Source: Sulfitobacter sp. S190 (lineage in GTDB: Bacteria > Pseudomonadota > Alphaproteobacteria > Rhodobacterales > Rhodobacteraceae). From it: a DNA stretch of 64,000 nucleotides. Numbering within the stretch: the stretch's first letter is position 1; each line of letters begins with the position of its first letter. The notes under the pieces are model-generated. The model was not told the DNA's origin. It saw nothing but the letters and a program-made list of their open reading frames with translations, and made no database searches. The position numbers and the translations under genes were made by a program. Below, one piece after another: positions 36,653 through 44,799 of this stretch. The DNA lies in contig NZ_CP081120.1 in the NCBI RefSeq assembly GCF_025141935.1, forward strand, positions 868,001 through 932,000, given 5' to 3'.

Positions 36653-36668
36653 ATTCTTTTATAGGAAT
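36653..36668. promoter_or_regulatory. Predicted SoxR operator before soxG
   Basis: ATTCTTTTATAGGAAT, a perfect ATTC-N8-GAAT inverted repeat between the divergent soxG-like gene and the second ccdA gene, 17 bases upstream of the soxG-like ATG. Confidence 0.7.
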
Positions 36669-36796
36669 ATGACCGAATGAAATGGGTCAGGCAAGCGTTT
36701 GCTTCGGCTGCATCGCTATTCGCCTGACGACATAGTGATGGGCCAAACCCGGCATCTGTCTTGTCCCGAGAGGGGCTTAGTTTCATATCTCGACGT

Positions 36797-37510
36797 ATGG
36801 AATTTGTGTTCTCATATCTCGCCGGGCTTCTGACGCTGATCAATCCGTGCGTCTTGCCGGTTCTGCCCATTGTGCTTGTGAGTGCCCTCAACGCCAATCG
36901 CTACGGCCCGGTTGCACTCGCTGCGGGCATGAGCACGTCATTTGTCATCTTCGGCCTGCTGATCACGGCCTTCGGATCTTCTATCGGTCTAACGCAGGAC
37001 AGTTTCGCAAAGTTCGGAGCAATCCTGATGGTTGGCTTCGGTATCGTGCTTGTTGTGCCGCGCTTTGCCCGCAGGTTCGAATTGGCGACCGCCGGTTTGG
37101 CCGCGCGCGCGGACCGGCAAATGGACGGGATCGAACCCGACGGAGTGCGGGGGCAGTTTCTCGGTGGCCTTTTGCTCGGTGCCGTGTGGTCGCCCTGCAT
37201 CGGTCCCACACTGGGAGGGGCGATTGCCTTGGCCTCTCAGGGCGAGAACCTGACTTATGCAGGTTTGATCATGGTGTTCTTCGCCTTGGGGGTGTCGACG
37301 CTCATCATCGGGCTCGGCCTTGGCGCCCGCGAGGCGATCCGCCGTCGCGCCCAATCCCTGCGCGGCCTTGCCGAGCGGTCCAAACCTATTCTGGGCGTTA
37401 CGTTTATCGCCGTTGGTTTGATGCTTTATTTTAACCTCAATCACTATATCGAAGCCTGGGCGTTGGACGTGATGCCGATCTGGCTACAGGATCTGTCCGT
37501 CGCTCTTTGA
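36797..37510 (+). CDS. CcdA-family cytochrome c biogenesis / thiol reductant transporter
   Basis: A second CcdA-type membrane protein in the sox region, 237 residues with six helices. Redox cysteines are in LTLINPCVLPVLPIVL and LGAVWSPCIGPTLGGAIAL. It differs from SoxV, and the cytoplasmic loop (ARADRQMDGIEPDGVRG) is longer. I chose the ATG at 36797 because it places the first helix at the N-terminus. It probably delivers electrons to the thioredoxin encoded 16 bases downstream. Confidence 0.88.
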   Translation: MEFVFSYLAGLLTLINPCVLPVLPIVLVSALNANRYGPVALAAGMSTSFVIFGLLITAFGSSIGLTQDSFAKFGAILMVGFGIVLVVPRFARRFELATAGLAARADRQMDGIEPDGVRGQFLGGLLLGAVWSPCIGPTLGGAIALASQGENLTYAGLIMVFFALGVSTLIIGLGLGAREAIRRRAQSLRGLAERSKPILGVTFIAVGLMLYFNLNHYIEAWALDVMPIWLQDLSVAL

Positions 37511-37526
37511 AGTCAGGAGACCCACC

Positions 37527-37925
37527 ATGAACCGCCGATTTTTTCTGTCCGGAACCGCCGTAACCCTCTGCGTTCCTGCGGTGCTGCACGCGGAGCAGTT
37601 CATCAACTACGCCCCCGGCACCATTGACGCCGCGCTGGCGCAGGGGAAGACGGTGCTTATCGATTATTCCGCCTCTTGGTGTAGCACGTGCAAGCGGCAA
37701 GAGCGGGTGATGAACGCGCTGCGCGCAGCGGACCCCGTCTACGACGAAAAGCTGACGTTCATCAAAGTGGACTGGGATACCTACAAGGACCACGAAGTCA
37801 CCGTCTTCCGCAATATCCCGCGCCGGTCCACGTTGATCCTGTTGCGGGGCGACGCAGAACTTGGCCGCGTCGTCGCGCAGACGTCGGAAAGCCAAATCAA
37901 AGCGTTGTTGGACGCGGGGCTTTAG
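37527..37925 (+). CDS. Periplasmic thioredoxin-like protein
   Basis: A 132-residue thioredoxin-fold protein with an N-terminal signal (MNRRFFLSGTAVTLCVPAVLHAE) and active site CSTC in DYSASWCSTCKRQERVM. The conserved later part is FIKVDWDTYKDHEVTVFRNIPRRSTLILLRG; the usual cis-proline is in NIPRRSTL in changed form. It resembles the C-terminal domain of DsbD, so with the CcdA protein before it forms a split DsbD-like reducing system. GGAGA precedes the start. Confidence 0.85.
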   Translation: MNRRFFLSGTAVTLCVPAVLHAEQFINYAPGTIDAALAQGKTVLIDYSASWCSTCKRQERVMNALRAADPVYDEKLTFIKVDWDTYKDHEVTVFRNIPRRSTLILLRGDAELGRVVAQTSESQIKALLDAGL

Positions 37926-37989
37926 GCCGCGCGCTTTTCGTGATGTCGATATCGGTCGGCATCGCCCGCGCGCGGTCTTAGGGGGTGCG

Positions 37990-38523
37990 TCAAAGGGCGA
38001 TGCGGGCGTAAGCGGTCTTAAACAAGCCGAACAAGGCGCGGCTGTCGTGCGTGATCACGCGCGCCTCATCGCTATTTGGTGCGATTTCATCCAGTGCTGC
38101 ACAGGTCTGTTGCCATTCTGCGGGGGCAGGGGGGATCGAGAAATACTGCTCGGCCTGACGCACTTGCGCATCGGTCGCGGCGATCCATGATTTGCGCAGC
38201 ATCTGCGTGCCAAGGCGGGATCCGGCAAGGATGTAGTCAACGGCAAGGGGATGGGCCTTTGGGCAAGCCATTTGCTCAAGATCTTGCGCATCGCGCAGCA
38301 CGGCGAGATCTGCTGACAACGCGTCTATCATCACGGGCAACCGCGGATCGCCTGACGTGGTTGCCATCGCCTTAAAACAGATTAGGTGCAGACGAAAGAA
38401 CTGGGCCAGCCCGTGTTGCGATTGCAGGTCCCATGCGGAAATCAGTTGGTCAACGGCGTCATGATCCGCTTGGGTGTCACGGCGCAGGGTCCAGCGAAAC
38501 CCCTCTTTGGCGGCTGTGCTCAC
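37990..38523 (-). CDS. bphO: Biliverdin-producing heme oxygenase
   Basis: A 177-residue all-helical heme oxygenase of the BphO type that opens heme to biliverdin, the phytochrome chromophore. The proximal His is His21 in LRRDTQADHDAVDQL; a glycine-rich distal-helix segment is DYILAGSRLGTQMLRK. I chose GTG at 38523, which overlaps the stop of the kinase gene in GTGA; an ATG at 38544 is also in frame. The overlap suggests that chromophore synthesis is made together with the apoprotein. Confidence 0.88.
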   Translation of the reverse strand: MSTAAKEGFRWTLRRDTQADHDAVDQLISAWDLQSQHGLAQFFRLHLICFKAMATTSGDPRLPVMIDALSADLAVLRDAQDLEQMACPKAHPLAVDYILAGSRLGTQMLRKSWIAATDAQVRQAEQYFSIPPAPAEWQQTCAALDEIAPNSDEARVITHDSRALFGLFKTAYARIAL

Positions 38524-41084
38524 TGCAACAGCTTTTCGATGCAACGCGAAAGCGTTCCTTCGTCAACCGGTTTGGTCAGGATCGGCACCTGACGGAGCGT
38601 TTCGGGCAATTCGATCGACGATCCGTATCCGGTTACAAAGATGAAAGGCACGCCCGCCTCGATCAAATGCTCCGCAATCGAGAACGATACAACGCCCCGC
38701 AAATTCATGTCGAGCACGGCAAAATCAAAGCCGCCCTTCTTTGCCAGCTTCATACCTGCTTCGACGGTGGATGCCGTCTCCACATTGCTCGTGCCGAGGT
38801 GGGTCAGCGTTTCAACCATGTCCATGGCCAGCACGACATTGTCCTCGACCAGCAGCGCACTCTTGTCCGACGCGGCCATCTCTATAACCCCCACGCTACC
38901 AACCAGCTTGACCTCCGTCTCCGCCTCGAGATCGACAAGGTTTTCACCCGGCAGTTCGAACGAAAACGTCACACCGCCCGGCGCGAATGACAGCACCGCG
39001 TGCCCGTCGAATTCATAGGTGATGGCCTTCTCGACGAGCGATCTGCCAAACCCGTGGCGGGTGGGTTCTTCGACAGGAGGGCCGCCAAGCTCTTTCCAGC
39101 TGAGTTTCAGCATATCGTCACTGACCGACCATTGCACCCGAACGATGCCGTCGGGCGTGGACAGCGCCCCGTATTTCACAGCGTTCGAAACGATTTCATG
39201 CATCACCAGCGCGATGATCGGCGCAACATCTGCCCGCAGACCAATCTTGGGGCCCGTCAGCAAGACCTGCGACGCATCATCCGTCAGGAAAGGCTGCAAT
39301 TCGGTTTCCAGAACGCTGCGCAGGGATACGCCGTTCATGCTGTTGGACACAGCAAGGTCATGCGCGGCAGCGAGCGCCGAAATCCGCTGCTCGAGCGCGA
39401 GCGCGTAGCTTTCGAGCGAGGCAGACGAGCTTTTGGCCTGCCGTGACAGGGACCGGATCAGCGCGAGGATATTTTTGACGCGGTGGTTCAATTCGGCAAT
39501 CATCAAATCCTGCTGGCGCTGGTGCGTGACAAGGTCCTGATGCCGCATCAGCTGGACCCGTTCGCCCTTGGCAGCGATCTGGGTCAGCAAGATCTGTATT
39601 TCCCGCGCTGCGGCAAGTTCCGAGGCGGTCCAAGGGTTGCCGAAACCGCGCTGGCTCTCGACATAGGCATCGAACGATCCGCGTGGGGTGATCCGCGGAC
39701 CCAGCGGCCCTGCGTCCAATTTCTTTTCCGGCTTTCCGGCCCAGTTGAGGCTTCGGATTTTTTCGTCGCGAAAGAACATCAACTGCATCGGGTAGGCCGC
39801 AGTGGCCCTGATAAGAAGTGCGCCCGCGCTGGCGCCAAGCTCCGCCCCGTTTACCAGATCGCTTTGCGTCAGATTTTCGATACCTAGGATCACGTCCTCC
39901 TGCGTATCGTCGTAGCGGCTGATCCCTGCAATCGCATCATGGCTTGGCGCGCTGCCATGGATCAGCGTCTTGCCTTCGTAGGTCACGGCCAGACCGTCGC
40001 ACTCGATGACCTCGGCGAGGATCGGGGCAAGCGACTGGAACGAATGAAGGAAATCGGTGTTCGCATCGGTCTCCGCCAGAATGCGCTCCCGCGCTTCGGC
40101 CGCTTTGTGACGGCGTCTCGTCTCCGAGATATCCATCCGTTGCTTGATAAGCAGGGACACCATTTGCCCGAAAAGCTCTACCGCGATGCGGACATCCGAC
40201 CCGATGACACGCGGGCTCAGATGATGGCAGGCGAACATGCCCCACAAACGCCCGTCAACCACCAGCCCGATCGTCAGCGTCGCCCCCACGCCCATGTTGG
40301 AGAGGTATTCAACATGAATTGGCGATATTCCCCGCAGGTGCGCCAACGACATATCCAGCGGCGGCAATTTCTTGTCATATGCCAAAACGGGCACCGGATC
40401 CTGCGCCACGTCCGTGAGCATCCGCAGGGGGTTCTTGATCTGCAACGCGCGAGCCTGCTCCGGCACGTCCCACGCGGGATAGCGCAGACCAAGAAAGCTG
40501 GTCGCGGCGCCGCTGCGCATTTCTGCCACCACTTCGCCATCGCCATTTTCCGCATAACGGTAGGCAAGTACGCGGTCGTATCCGGTCAACGCACCCAGGC
40601 CGACAACGCATGCGTCCAGCATCTTTTCGATGCTGTCGCGTGATCCAGCGGACGCAAGGTACTTGCGCATCTCGTCAATCGGAGCTTTGCGGTGGGAGGG
40701 CGTTTCGGTCGGGGCGCGTTCGAATTCGACCACTGATTGGTTCTGCGGATTTACGTGCAGGTAGATTTCGAAATCACCGGCATCCAGCGTGTAGCGACCC
40801 AGACGCTCGCGTTGTGTCCGTGCTGTCGAGATGCTCGCAAGGTTGCGCAGATCGTGGGTGATCTGCTCACCGATCGCCTTTGAGAACGCCGAGCCGAGCA
40901 AGACCTGCGGTTCGATCCCGAGATATTCGGCAACATTGGCGCTGCAATACTCGATCTTGGACAGATCACTTGGACCCGCAAGCAGCGCGCCGAAGGGCTG
41001 GATCCGACCGGGTGTGTGTATGGGTTCCAGATCGCAGGTATCCAATGACAGATCGCCGTGCAGCTGTGTCGCAGTATTGTCCAA
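38520..41084 (-). CDS. bphP: Bacteriophytochrome hybrid kinase (PAS-GAF-PHY-HWE kinase-REC)
   Basis: An 854-residue red/far-red photoreceptor kinase. Order of domains: PAS (about 10-110) with biliverdin-binding Cys17 in LDTCDLEPIHTPGRIQPFG, GAF (about 130-310) with the chromophore motif YPAWDVPEQAR, PHY (about 320-500), an HWE/HisKA_2-type dimerisation helix with the phospho-accepting His in LNHRVKNILAL, an ATPase domain with HEIVSNAVKYGAL and a receiver domain with Asp near 792 (AVLDMNLRG). No ATG is available at the N-terminus; TTG at 41084 has GGGGGA at a suitable distance. The kinase and heme oxygenase genes overlap. Confidence 0.93.
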   Translation of the reverse strand: MDNTATQLHGDLSLDTCDLEPIHTPGRIQPFGALLAGPSDLSKIEYCSANVAEYLGIEPQVLLGSAFSKAIGEQITHDLRNLASISTARTQRERLGRYTLDAGDFEIYLHVNPQNQSVVEFERAPTETPSHRKAPIDEMRKYLASAGSRDSIEKMLDACVVGLGALTGYDRVLAYRYAENGDGEVVAEMRSGAATSFLGLRYPAWDVPEQARALQIKNPLRMLTDVAQDPVPVLAYDKKLPPLDMSLAHLRGISPIHVEYLSNMGVGATLTIGLVVDGRLWGMFACHHLSPRVIGSDVRIAVELFGQMVSLLIKQRMDISETRRRHKAAEARERILAETDANTDFLHSFQSLAPILAEVIECDGLAVTYEGKTLIHGSAPSHDAIAGISRYDDTQEDVILGIENLTQSDLVNGAELGASAGALLIRATAAYPMQLMFFRDEKIRSLNWAGKPEKKLDAGPLGPRITPRGSFDAYVESQRGFGNPWTASELAAAREIQILLTQIAAKGERVQLMRHQDLVTHQRQQDLMIAELNHRVKNILALIRSLSRQAKSSSASLESYALALEQRISALAAAHDLAVSNSMNGVSLRSVLETELQPFLTDDASQVLLTGPKIGLRADVAPIIALVMHEIVSNAVKYGALSTPDGIVRVQWSVSDDMLKLSWKELGGPPVEEPTRHGFGRSLVEKAITYEFDGHAVLSFAPGGVTFSFELPGENLVDLEAETEVKLVGSVGVIEMAASDKSALLVEDNVVLAMDMVETLTHLGTSNVETASTVEAGMKLAKKGGFDFAVLDMNLRGVVSFSIAEHLIEAGVPFIFVTGYGSSIELPETLRQVPILTKPVDEGTLSRCIEKLLQ

Positions 41085-41286
41085 GTCTGAAAGTCCCCCT
41101 CGACTAGCAGTGCAAATTAGATGCGCCGGTCGGCAGGTCAAGCCGAATAAAACAGGTAGTTTGCGCTATTTTTCCGGCCCTTAAAGAAAAGACAGACTGC
41201 GGAGCCATGATCGCCCCCGCAACGGGGCGTTTGAACGTCACAAGTTCCCATTTGACGTTGACAAGTCGATCAAATGGTACGATGTG

Positions 41287-41300
41287 GAACTATATAGTTC
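41287..41300. promoter_or_regulatory. Perfect palindrome before the nitroreductase-marR pair
   Basis: GAACTATATAGTTC, a 14-base perfect palindrome 25 bases upstream of the nitroreductase ATG. Its AT-rich centre could also contain a promoter -10 element. It is a good candidate operator for the MarR protein encoded downstream. Confidence 0.6.
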
Positions 41301-41324
41301 GATACCGTACTAATGGAGTTTGCT

Positions 41325-42461
41325 ATGAACAGACGTGGATTTCTCAAGATGACCGGTGGTGGTGTCATACTCGCCGCAGCGACGGGCGGTGCCTTTGTGA
41401 CCACCCGCAGACCTGACGCGGCTCTCGCTCCTTGGCAAACTGCGGGCACGTACGTGGACCCGCGCATGAACGCCCTGTCGCACGCCATTCTCGCCCCCAA
41501 TCCGCACAACCGTCAGCCTTGGATCGTGCGGCTGGATGGCGACGACGGCGCGACGCTGTTTTTCGACACGGAGAAACAGTTGCCGCACACTGACCCCTTT
41601 GACCGCCAGCTTACGATCGGACTGGGATGCTTTCTGGAGCTGATGCGCATGGCTGCGGCGGCCGACGGCTATGCCGTGGAAACGAAGCTGTTCCCGCAGG
41701 GCGAAGACGCGCAATCTCTCGACAACCGGCCTGTGGCGACGGTCCGTTTCACCAAGTCGTCGGTCGCGCCTGATGCCTTGTTTGACCATGTGATGCAGCG
41801 GCGCTCCAACAAGGAACCGTTCGATACCGACCGGACCATCCATGCCGAAACGCTTTCACGCATATTGCAAACACCGACGACCGCACGCGTGGGGGGATCG
41901 ATTGCACCCGATGATGTGGCGTTCTGGCGGGCGCTGACAACGCAGGCGCTGCATGTCGAAATCGAAACGCCCCGTACCTTCAAGGAAAGCGTGGATCTGT
42001 TCCGCATCGGCAAAGCCGAAATCAACGCCAATCCCGACGGTATCGATTTTGGCGGTCCCTTGTTCGAGGCGCTGTCCCATGCGGGCATCATGACCCGCGA
42101 AGCATCGCTCGACACAGGGTCGCAGGCCTACATTCAGGGGGTCGCCGCCGTCACGGAAAACACGCAGACCGCGATGGGCCATCTATGGCTTGTCAGTGAC
42201 ACCAACACGCGTGCCGACCAGATCGCGTGCGGGGCCGACTGGCTGCGCATCAATCTTGCCTGCACGCGCGAGGGTCTGGGGTTCCAGCCTCTCAGCCAGC
42301 CCCTTCAGGAATATCCAGAGATGAGCGCACATTTCGCGACCACGCACGCACGGCTCGCACCCGGTGGCGGGACGGTTCAAATGCTCGCACGTATCGGCTA
42401 CGGTCCCGGGGTCGAGGTCAGCCCACGCTGGCCCATCGAGGCCAAGATAGGAACCATGTGA
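41325..42461 (+). CDS. Acg/nitroreductase-family protein with twin-arginine signal
   Basis: A 378-residue protein related to the Acg-type FMN-binding nitroreductases. N-terminal signal MNRRGFLKMTGGGVILAAATGG has the Tat motif. The enzyme domain begins LSHAILAPNPHNRQPWIVRL, the nitroreductase FMN-phosphate region, and continues with RRSNKEPF and a C-terminal MLARIGYGPGVEVSPRWP. The ATG at 41325 has GGAG before it. Physiological substrate unknown. It overlaps the start of the marR gene (ATGTGA). Confidence 0.82.
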   Translation: MNRRGFLKMTGGGVILAAATGGAFVTTRRPDAALAPWQTAGTYVDPRMNALSHAILAPNPHNRQPWIVRLDGDDGATLFFDTEKQLPHTDPFDRQLTIGLGCFLELMRMAAAADGYAVETKLFPQGEDAQSLDNRPVATVRFTKSSVAPDALFDHVMQRRSNKEPFDTDRTIHAETLSRILQTPTTARVGGSIAPDDVAFWRALTTQALHVEIETPRTFKESVDLFRIGKAEINANPDGIDFGGPLFEALSHAGIMTREASLDTGSQAYIQGVAAVTENTQTAMGHLWLVSDTNTRADQIACGADWLRINLACTREGLGFQPLSQPLQEYPEMSAHFATTHARLAPGGGTVQMLARIGYGPGVEVSPRWPIEAKIGTM

Positions 42462-42907
42462 CCCAGGACGAAGCCAGAGCGGCCGAAGTATTCGGCTTCT
42501 TCAACGAGATCGGGATTATCAACCAGCTGTCGAGTGCGATGTTCGCCAAAAGCCTGCCGGACGGTGTGCACCCGTCGCATTTTTCGATCCTCAATCACCT
42601 GTCCCGCCTCGGAGATGGCAAATCTCCGGTGCGGATCGCGGCAGCCATGCAGGTGACGAAAAATACCATGACCCATTCGCTCAGGGTGCTCGCAGATCGC
42701 GATTTCATTGTGGTGCGACCCGATCCCGCGGATGGCAGGGCCAAGCTGGTGTTCCTGACCGACGCAGGAAGGGCGTTTCGCGATGATGCAATTGTGCGGG
42801 TCTCACAGGAATTCGGCCATGTCATAGGTGCCGATCAACTCGCAATCATGGAACGGGTGCGCGATGATTTGTCGGAATTGCGCAAACATCTCGACAACAA
42901 TCGCTAG
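42458..42907 (+). CDS. MarR-family transcription regulator
   Basis: A 149-residue winged-helix regulator. The recognition helix is in PVRIAAAMQVTKNTMTHSLRVLADRDFIVVRPDPADGRAKLVFLTDAGR, the MarR wing motif. The GTG start overlaps the nitroreductase stop by three bases, so the pair is translationally coupled. MarR proteins usually repress their own operon in response to a small ligand, and the 14-base palindrome at 41287 is a candidate target. Confidence 0.9.
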   Translation: MTQDEARAAEVFGFFNEIGIINQLSSAMFAKSLPDGVHPSHFSILNHLSRLGDGKSPVRIAAAMQVTKNTMTHSLRVLADRDFIVVRPDPADGRAKLVFLTDAGRAFRDDAIVRVSQEFGHVIGADQLAIMERVRDDLSELRKHLDNNR

Positions 42908-42947
42908 CCGGTTGCGGGCAGGTGGCCTGGATACGTCCGCATCAAGC

Positions 42948-44006
42948 TCAGGTCTGGTGCGATATGTTCATGCGCCACACAGCGTCCTCAGCCGCTTCCA
43001 GCGCACCTTCGATAAAGCCGCCAAATCCGGTGGCGACTTCCGTGCCCGCAAGTACCAATCGGCCGTCCCATAGATCGCGCAATTCCGGCGGCATGCCGTA
43101 ACTGGGATGGGCCGCAAGGGGGCGGTGGTCCGACGGTGTCGCCGTACAGGGTTCGGTCGCCCAATCCATAATCGTCACGTCCAGCGGTGATAGGGCATCC
43201 GGTCCGAAAATCCGGCCCAGCTGCGCTATAACCTGCCGCTGCAACGCGGCTCTATCGCGCCTGTGCTCCGGCGGCACTCCGACAAACCCGAATATTGCGT
43301 AAGGCCCGCCATCTGCGGGCGATGCGTCATGCATTTCGACCATCGGCCCATGCCGGCTCATTGCCGTACCCGACAGCCCCGCTTTGCGCCAGAACGGACG
43401 CTCGTAAACGGCAACAACCTTGGCCTGTCCCGCCATCCACGTGGGAATGCCCTGCAACGCCTGCACCGCGGCGGCGGGTAAAGCGGGTGTAAAGTGCAGA
43501 TGCGCGGCGATCCTCGGGGGCAGGCAAAGAACCACCTTCTGTGCCGACAGATTCGTGCCATCGGCGAGTGTCGCGCTGATACCGTTGTCGGTTTGGCACA
43601 GGGCCGTGACGCGGGCGTCGATACGGATGGTTTCGGCAGGCAGCCCCTGCGCCAGCGCCTGCGTGAGCGTGGTCAGCCCGCCTTCCATCCGCCAGCTGCC
43701 CTGCATCGGGGACATGCCGCTCAGATGTTGCACCTGCCCCGACGCATCCTCGAGAACCGTCAGGCCCGCTGCATGTTGTTGAAACCTGTGTAATCCGAAC
43801 CGGTTGATCAGCGCCGCGATACGCGGCTGGCCATCCCAGAACCACGCAGGCCCCGTATCAAATGTGGCGCCGTCCACCGAAACCGATGCAATGCGCCCGC
43901 CCAAACGCTGACGTGCCTCAACCAGCATGAACGGGCGGCCCGCGCGGTGCAGAGCATCGGCCACAGCCAGTCCACTCAGGCCGCCACCGATGACGAGAAC
44001 CCCCAC
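42948..44006 (-). CDS. FAD-dependent amine oxidase-like protein
   Basis: A 352-residue flavoprotein with the FAD-binding fold VLVIGGGLSGLAVADALHRAG at the N-terminus, the second motif EARQRLGGRI and the C-terminal FAD motif RLVLAGTEVATGFGGFIEGALEAAEDA. It is shorter than typical monoamine oxidases (about 450) and has a WFWDG substrate-domain segment. The substrate cannot be deduced. It starts nine bases after the cupin gene stop and is likely co-transcribed with it. Confidence 0.85.
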   Translation of the reverse strand: MGVLVIGGGLSGLAVADALHRAGRPFMLVEARQRLGGRIASVSVDGATFDTGPAWFWDGQPRIAALINRFGLHRFQQHAAGLTVLEDASGQVQHLSGMSPMQGSWRMEGGLTTLTQALAQGLPAETIRIDARVTALCQTDNGISATLADGTNLSAQKVVLCLPPRIAAHLHFTPALPAAAVQALQGIPTWMAGQAKVVAVYERPFWRKAGLSGTAMSRHGPMVEMHDASPADGGPYAIFGFVGVPPEHRRDRAALQRQVIAQLGRIFGPDALSPLDVTIMDWATEPCTATPSDHRPLAAHPSYGMPPELRDLWDGRLVLAGTEVATGFGGFIEGALEAAEDAVWRMNISHQT

Positions 44007-44015
44007 CGAAAGCGC

Positions 44016-44684
44016 CTAGACCGCTGGCGGGCGGGCGTAGGGCAGATGCCCGGTCTTGTACCAGAGCGTCGCCCCCTCCGGGCCGCCGTGCGCGCGCAGG
44101 GTCTGACCTTCGGGCAGGCGCAGCCAATCGCCTTTGCCCAGCGTGTCACCCTCCAGATCCAGCATGCCGTCGATGATCAACACCTCGATCCCGCCGGTGT
44201 CGTCGATGGCAAAGGGGACCGATGGATCGACACGGCTGAAGCGGACGACTTCACGCGCATCTCGGTGCAATTCGGCCGTCGCCACACCCGCGACCGGCGC
44301 GGGCAAGGCATCGTGCATATCCTTGCGGAACTGGACACGGTCTTCGCTGTCGAACTGCCAAAGCTTGACGAAAATGGTGCATCCACCCGCGGCACCGGGC
44401 GTGTGCGAAGACGTTGGCGGATTGCGCACATAGGTTCCTGCAGGGTAATCGCCGTGCTCGTCCTGAAAGACCCCGTCGAGCACGATGAACTCCTCGCCTC
44501 CGGTGTGCGTGTGGGCCGAAAAAGACGATCCGGGCGCATAGCGAACGATCGACGTCGCCCGCGCCACTTCACCGCCAATCCGGTCGAGCATGCGACGATC
44601 GACACCCGGCATTGGCGACGGTGTCCAAGCGATCTGTTCTGAACGGACCAAGGCAGGCTGCGTAAAATCTGCGTTCAATTCCAT
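44016..44684 (-). CDS. ChrR-like cupin protein
   Basis: A 222-residue protein with two cupin halves. The first (about residues 40-110) has the metal-binding pattern [42 protein letters not shown], as in the C-terminal cupin domain of the anti-sigma factor ChrR. The second half (about 130-215) is [36 protein letters not shown]. The N-terminal zinc anti-sigma domain of ChrR is absent, so it should not be called an anti-sigma factor. It may be an enzyme or sensor, and it heads an operon with the flavin oxidase. Confidence 0.82.
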   Translation of the reverse strand: MELNADFTQPALVRSEQIAWTPSPMPGVDRRMLDRIGGEVARATSIVRYAPGSSFSAHTHTGGEEFIVLDGVFQDEHGDYPAGTYVRNPPTSSHTPGAAGGCTIFVKLWQFDSEDRVQFRKDMHDALPAPVAGVATAELHRDAREVVRFSRVDPSVPFAIDDTGGIEVLIIDGMLDLEGDTLGKGDWLRLPEGQTLRAHGGPEGATLWYKTGHLPYARPPAV

Positions 44685-44799
44685 AGGTGCGCCTCTTGTG
44701 CTTGTTTCTTCCTACCTTCGCGCTGGCGGGTCGGAATGACAAGCGGAGCACCGCTGCAGGTCACGGCGATGTGAGACAGGGCGCGACGGGAAATACGGT

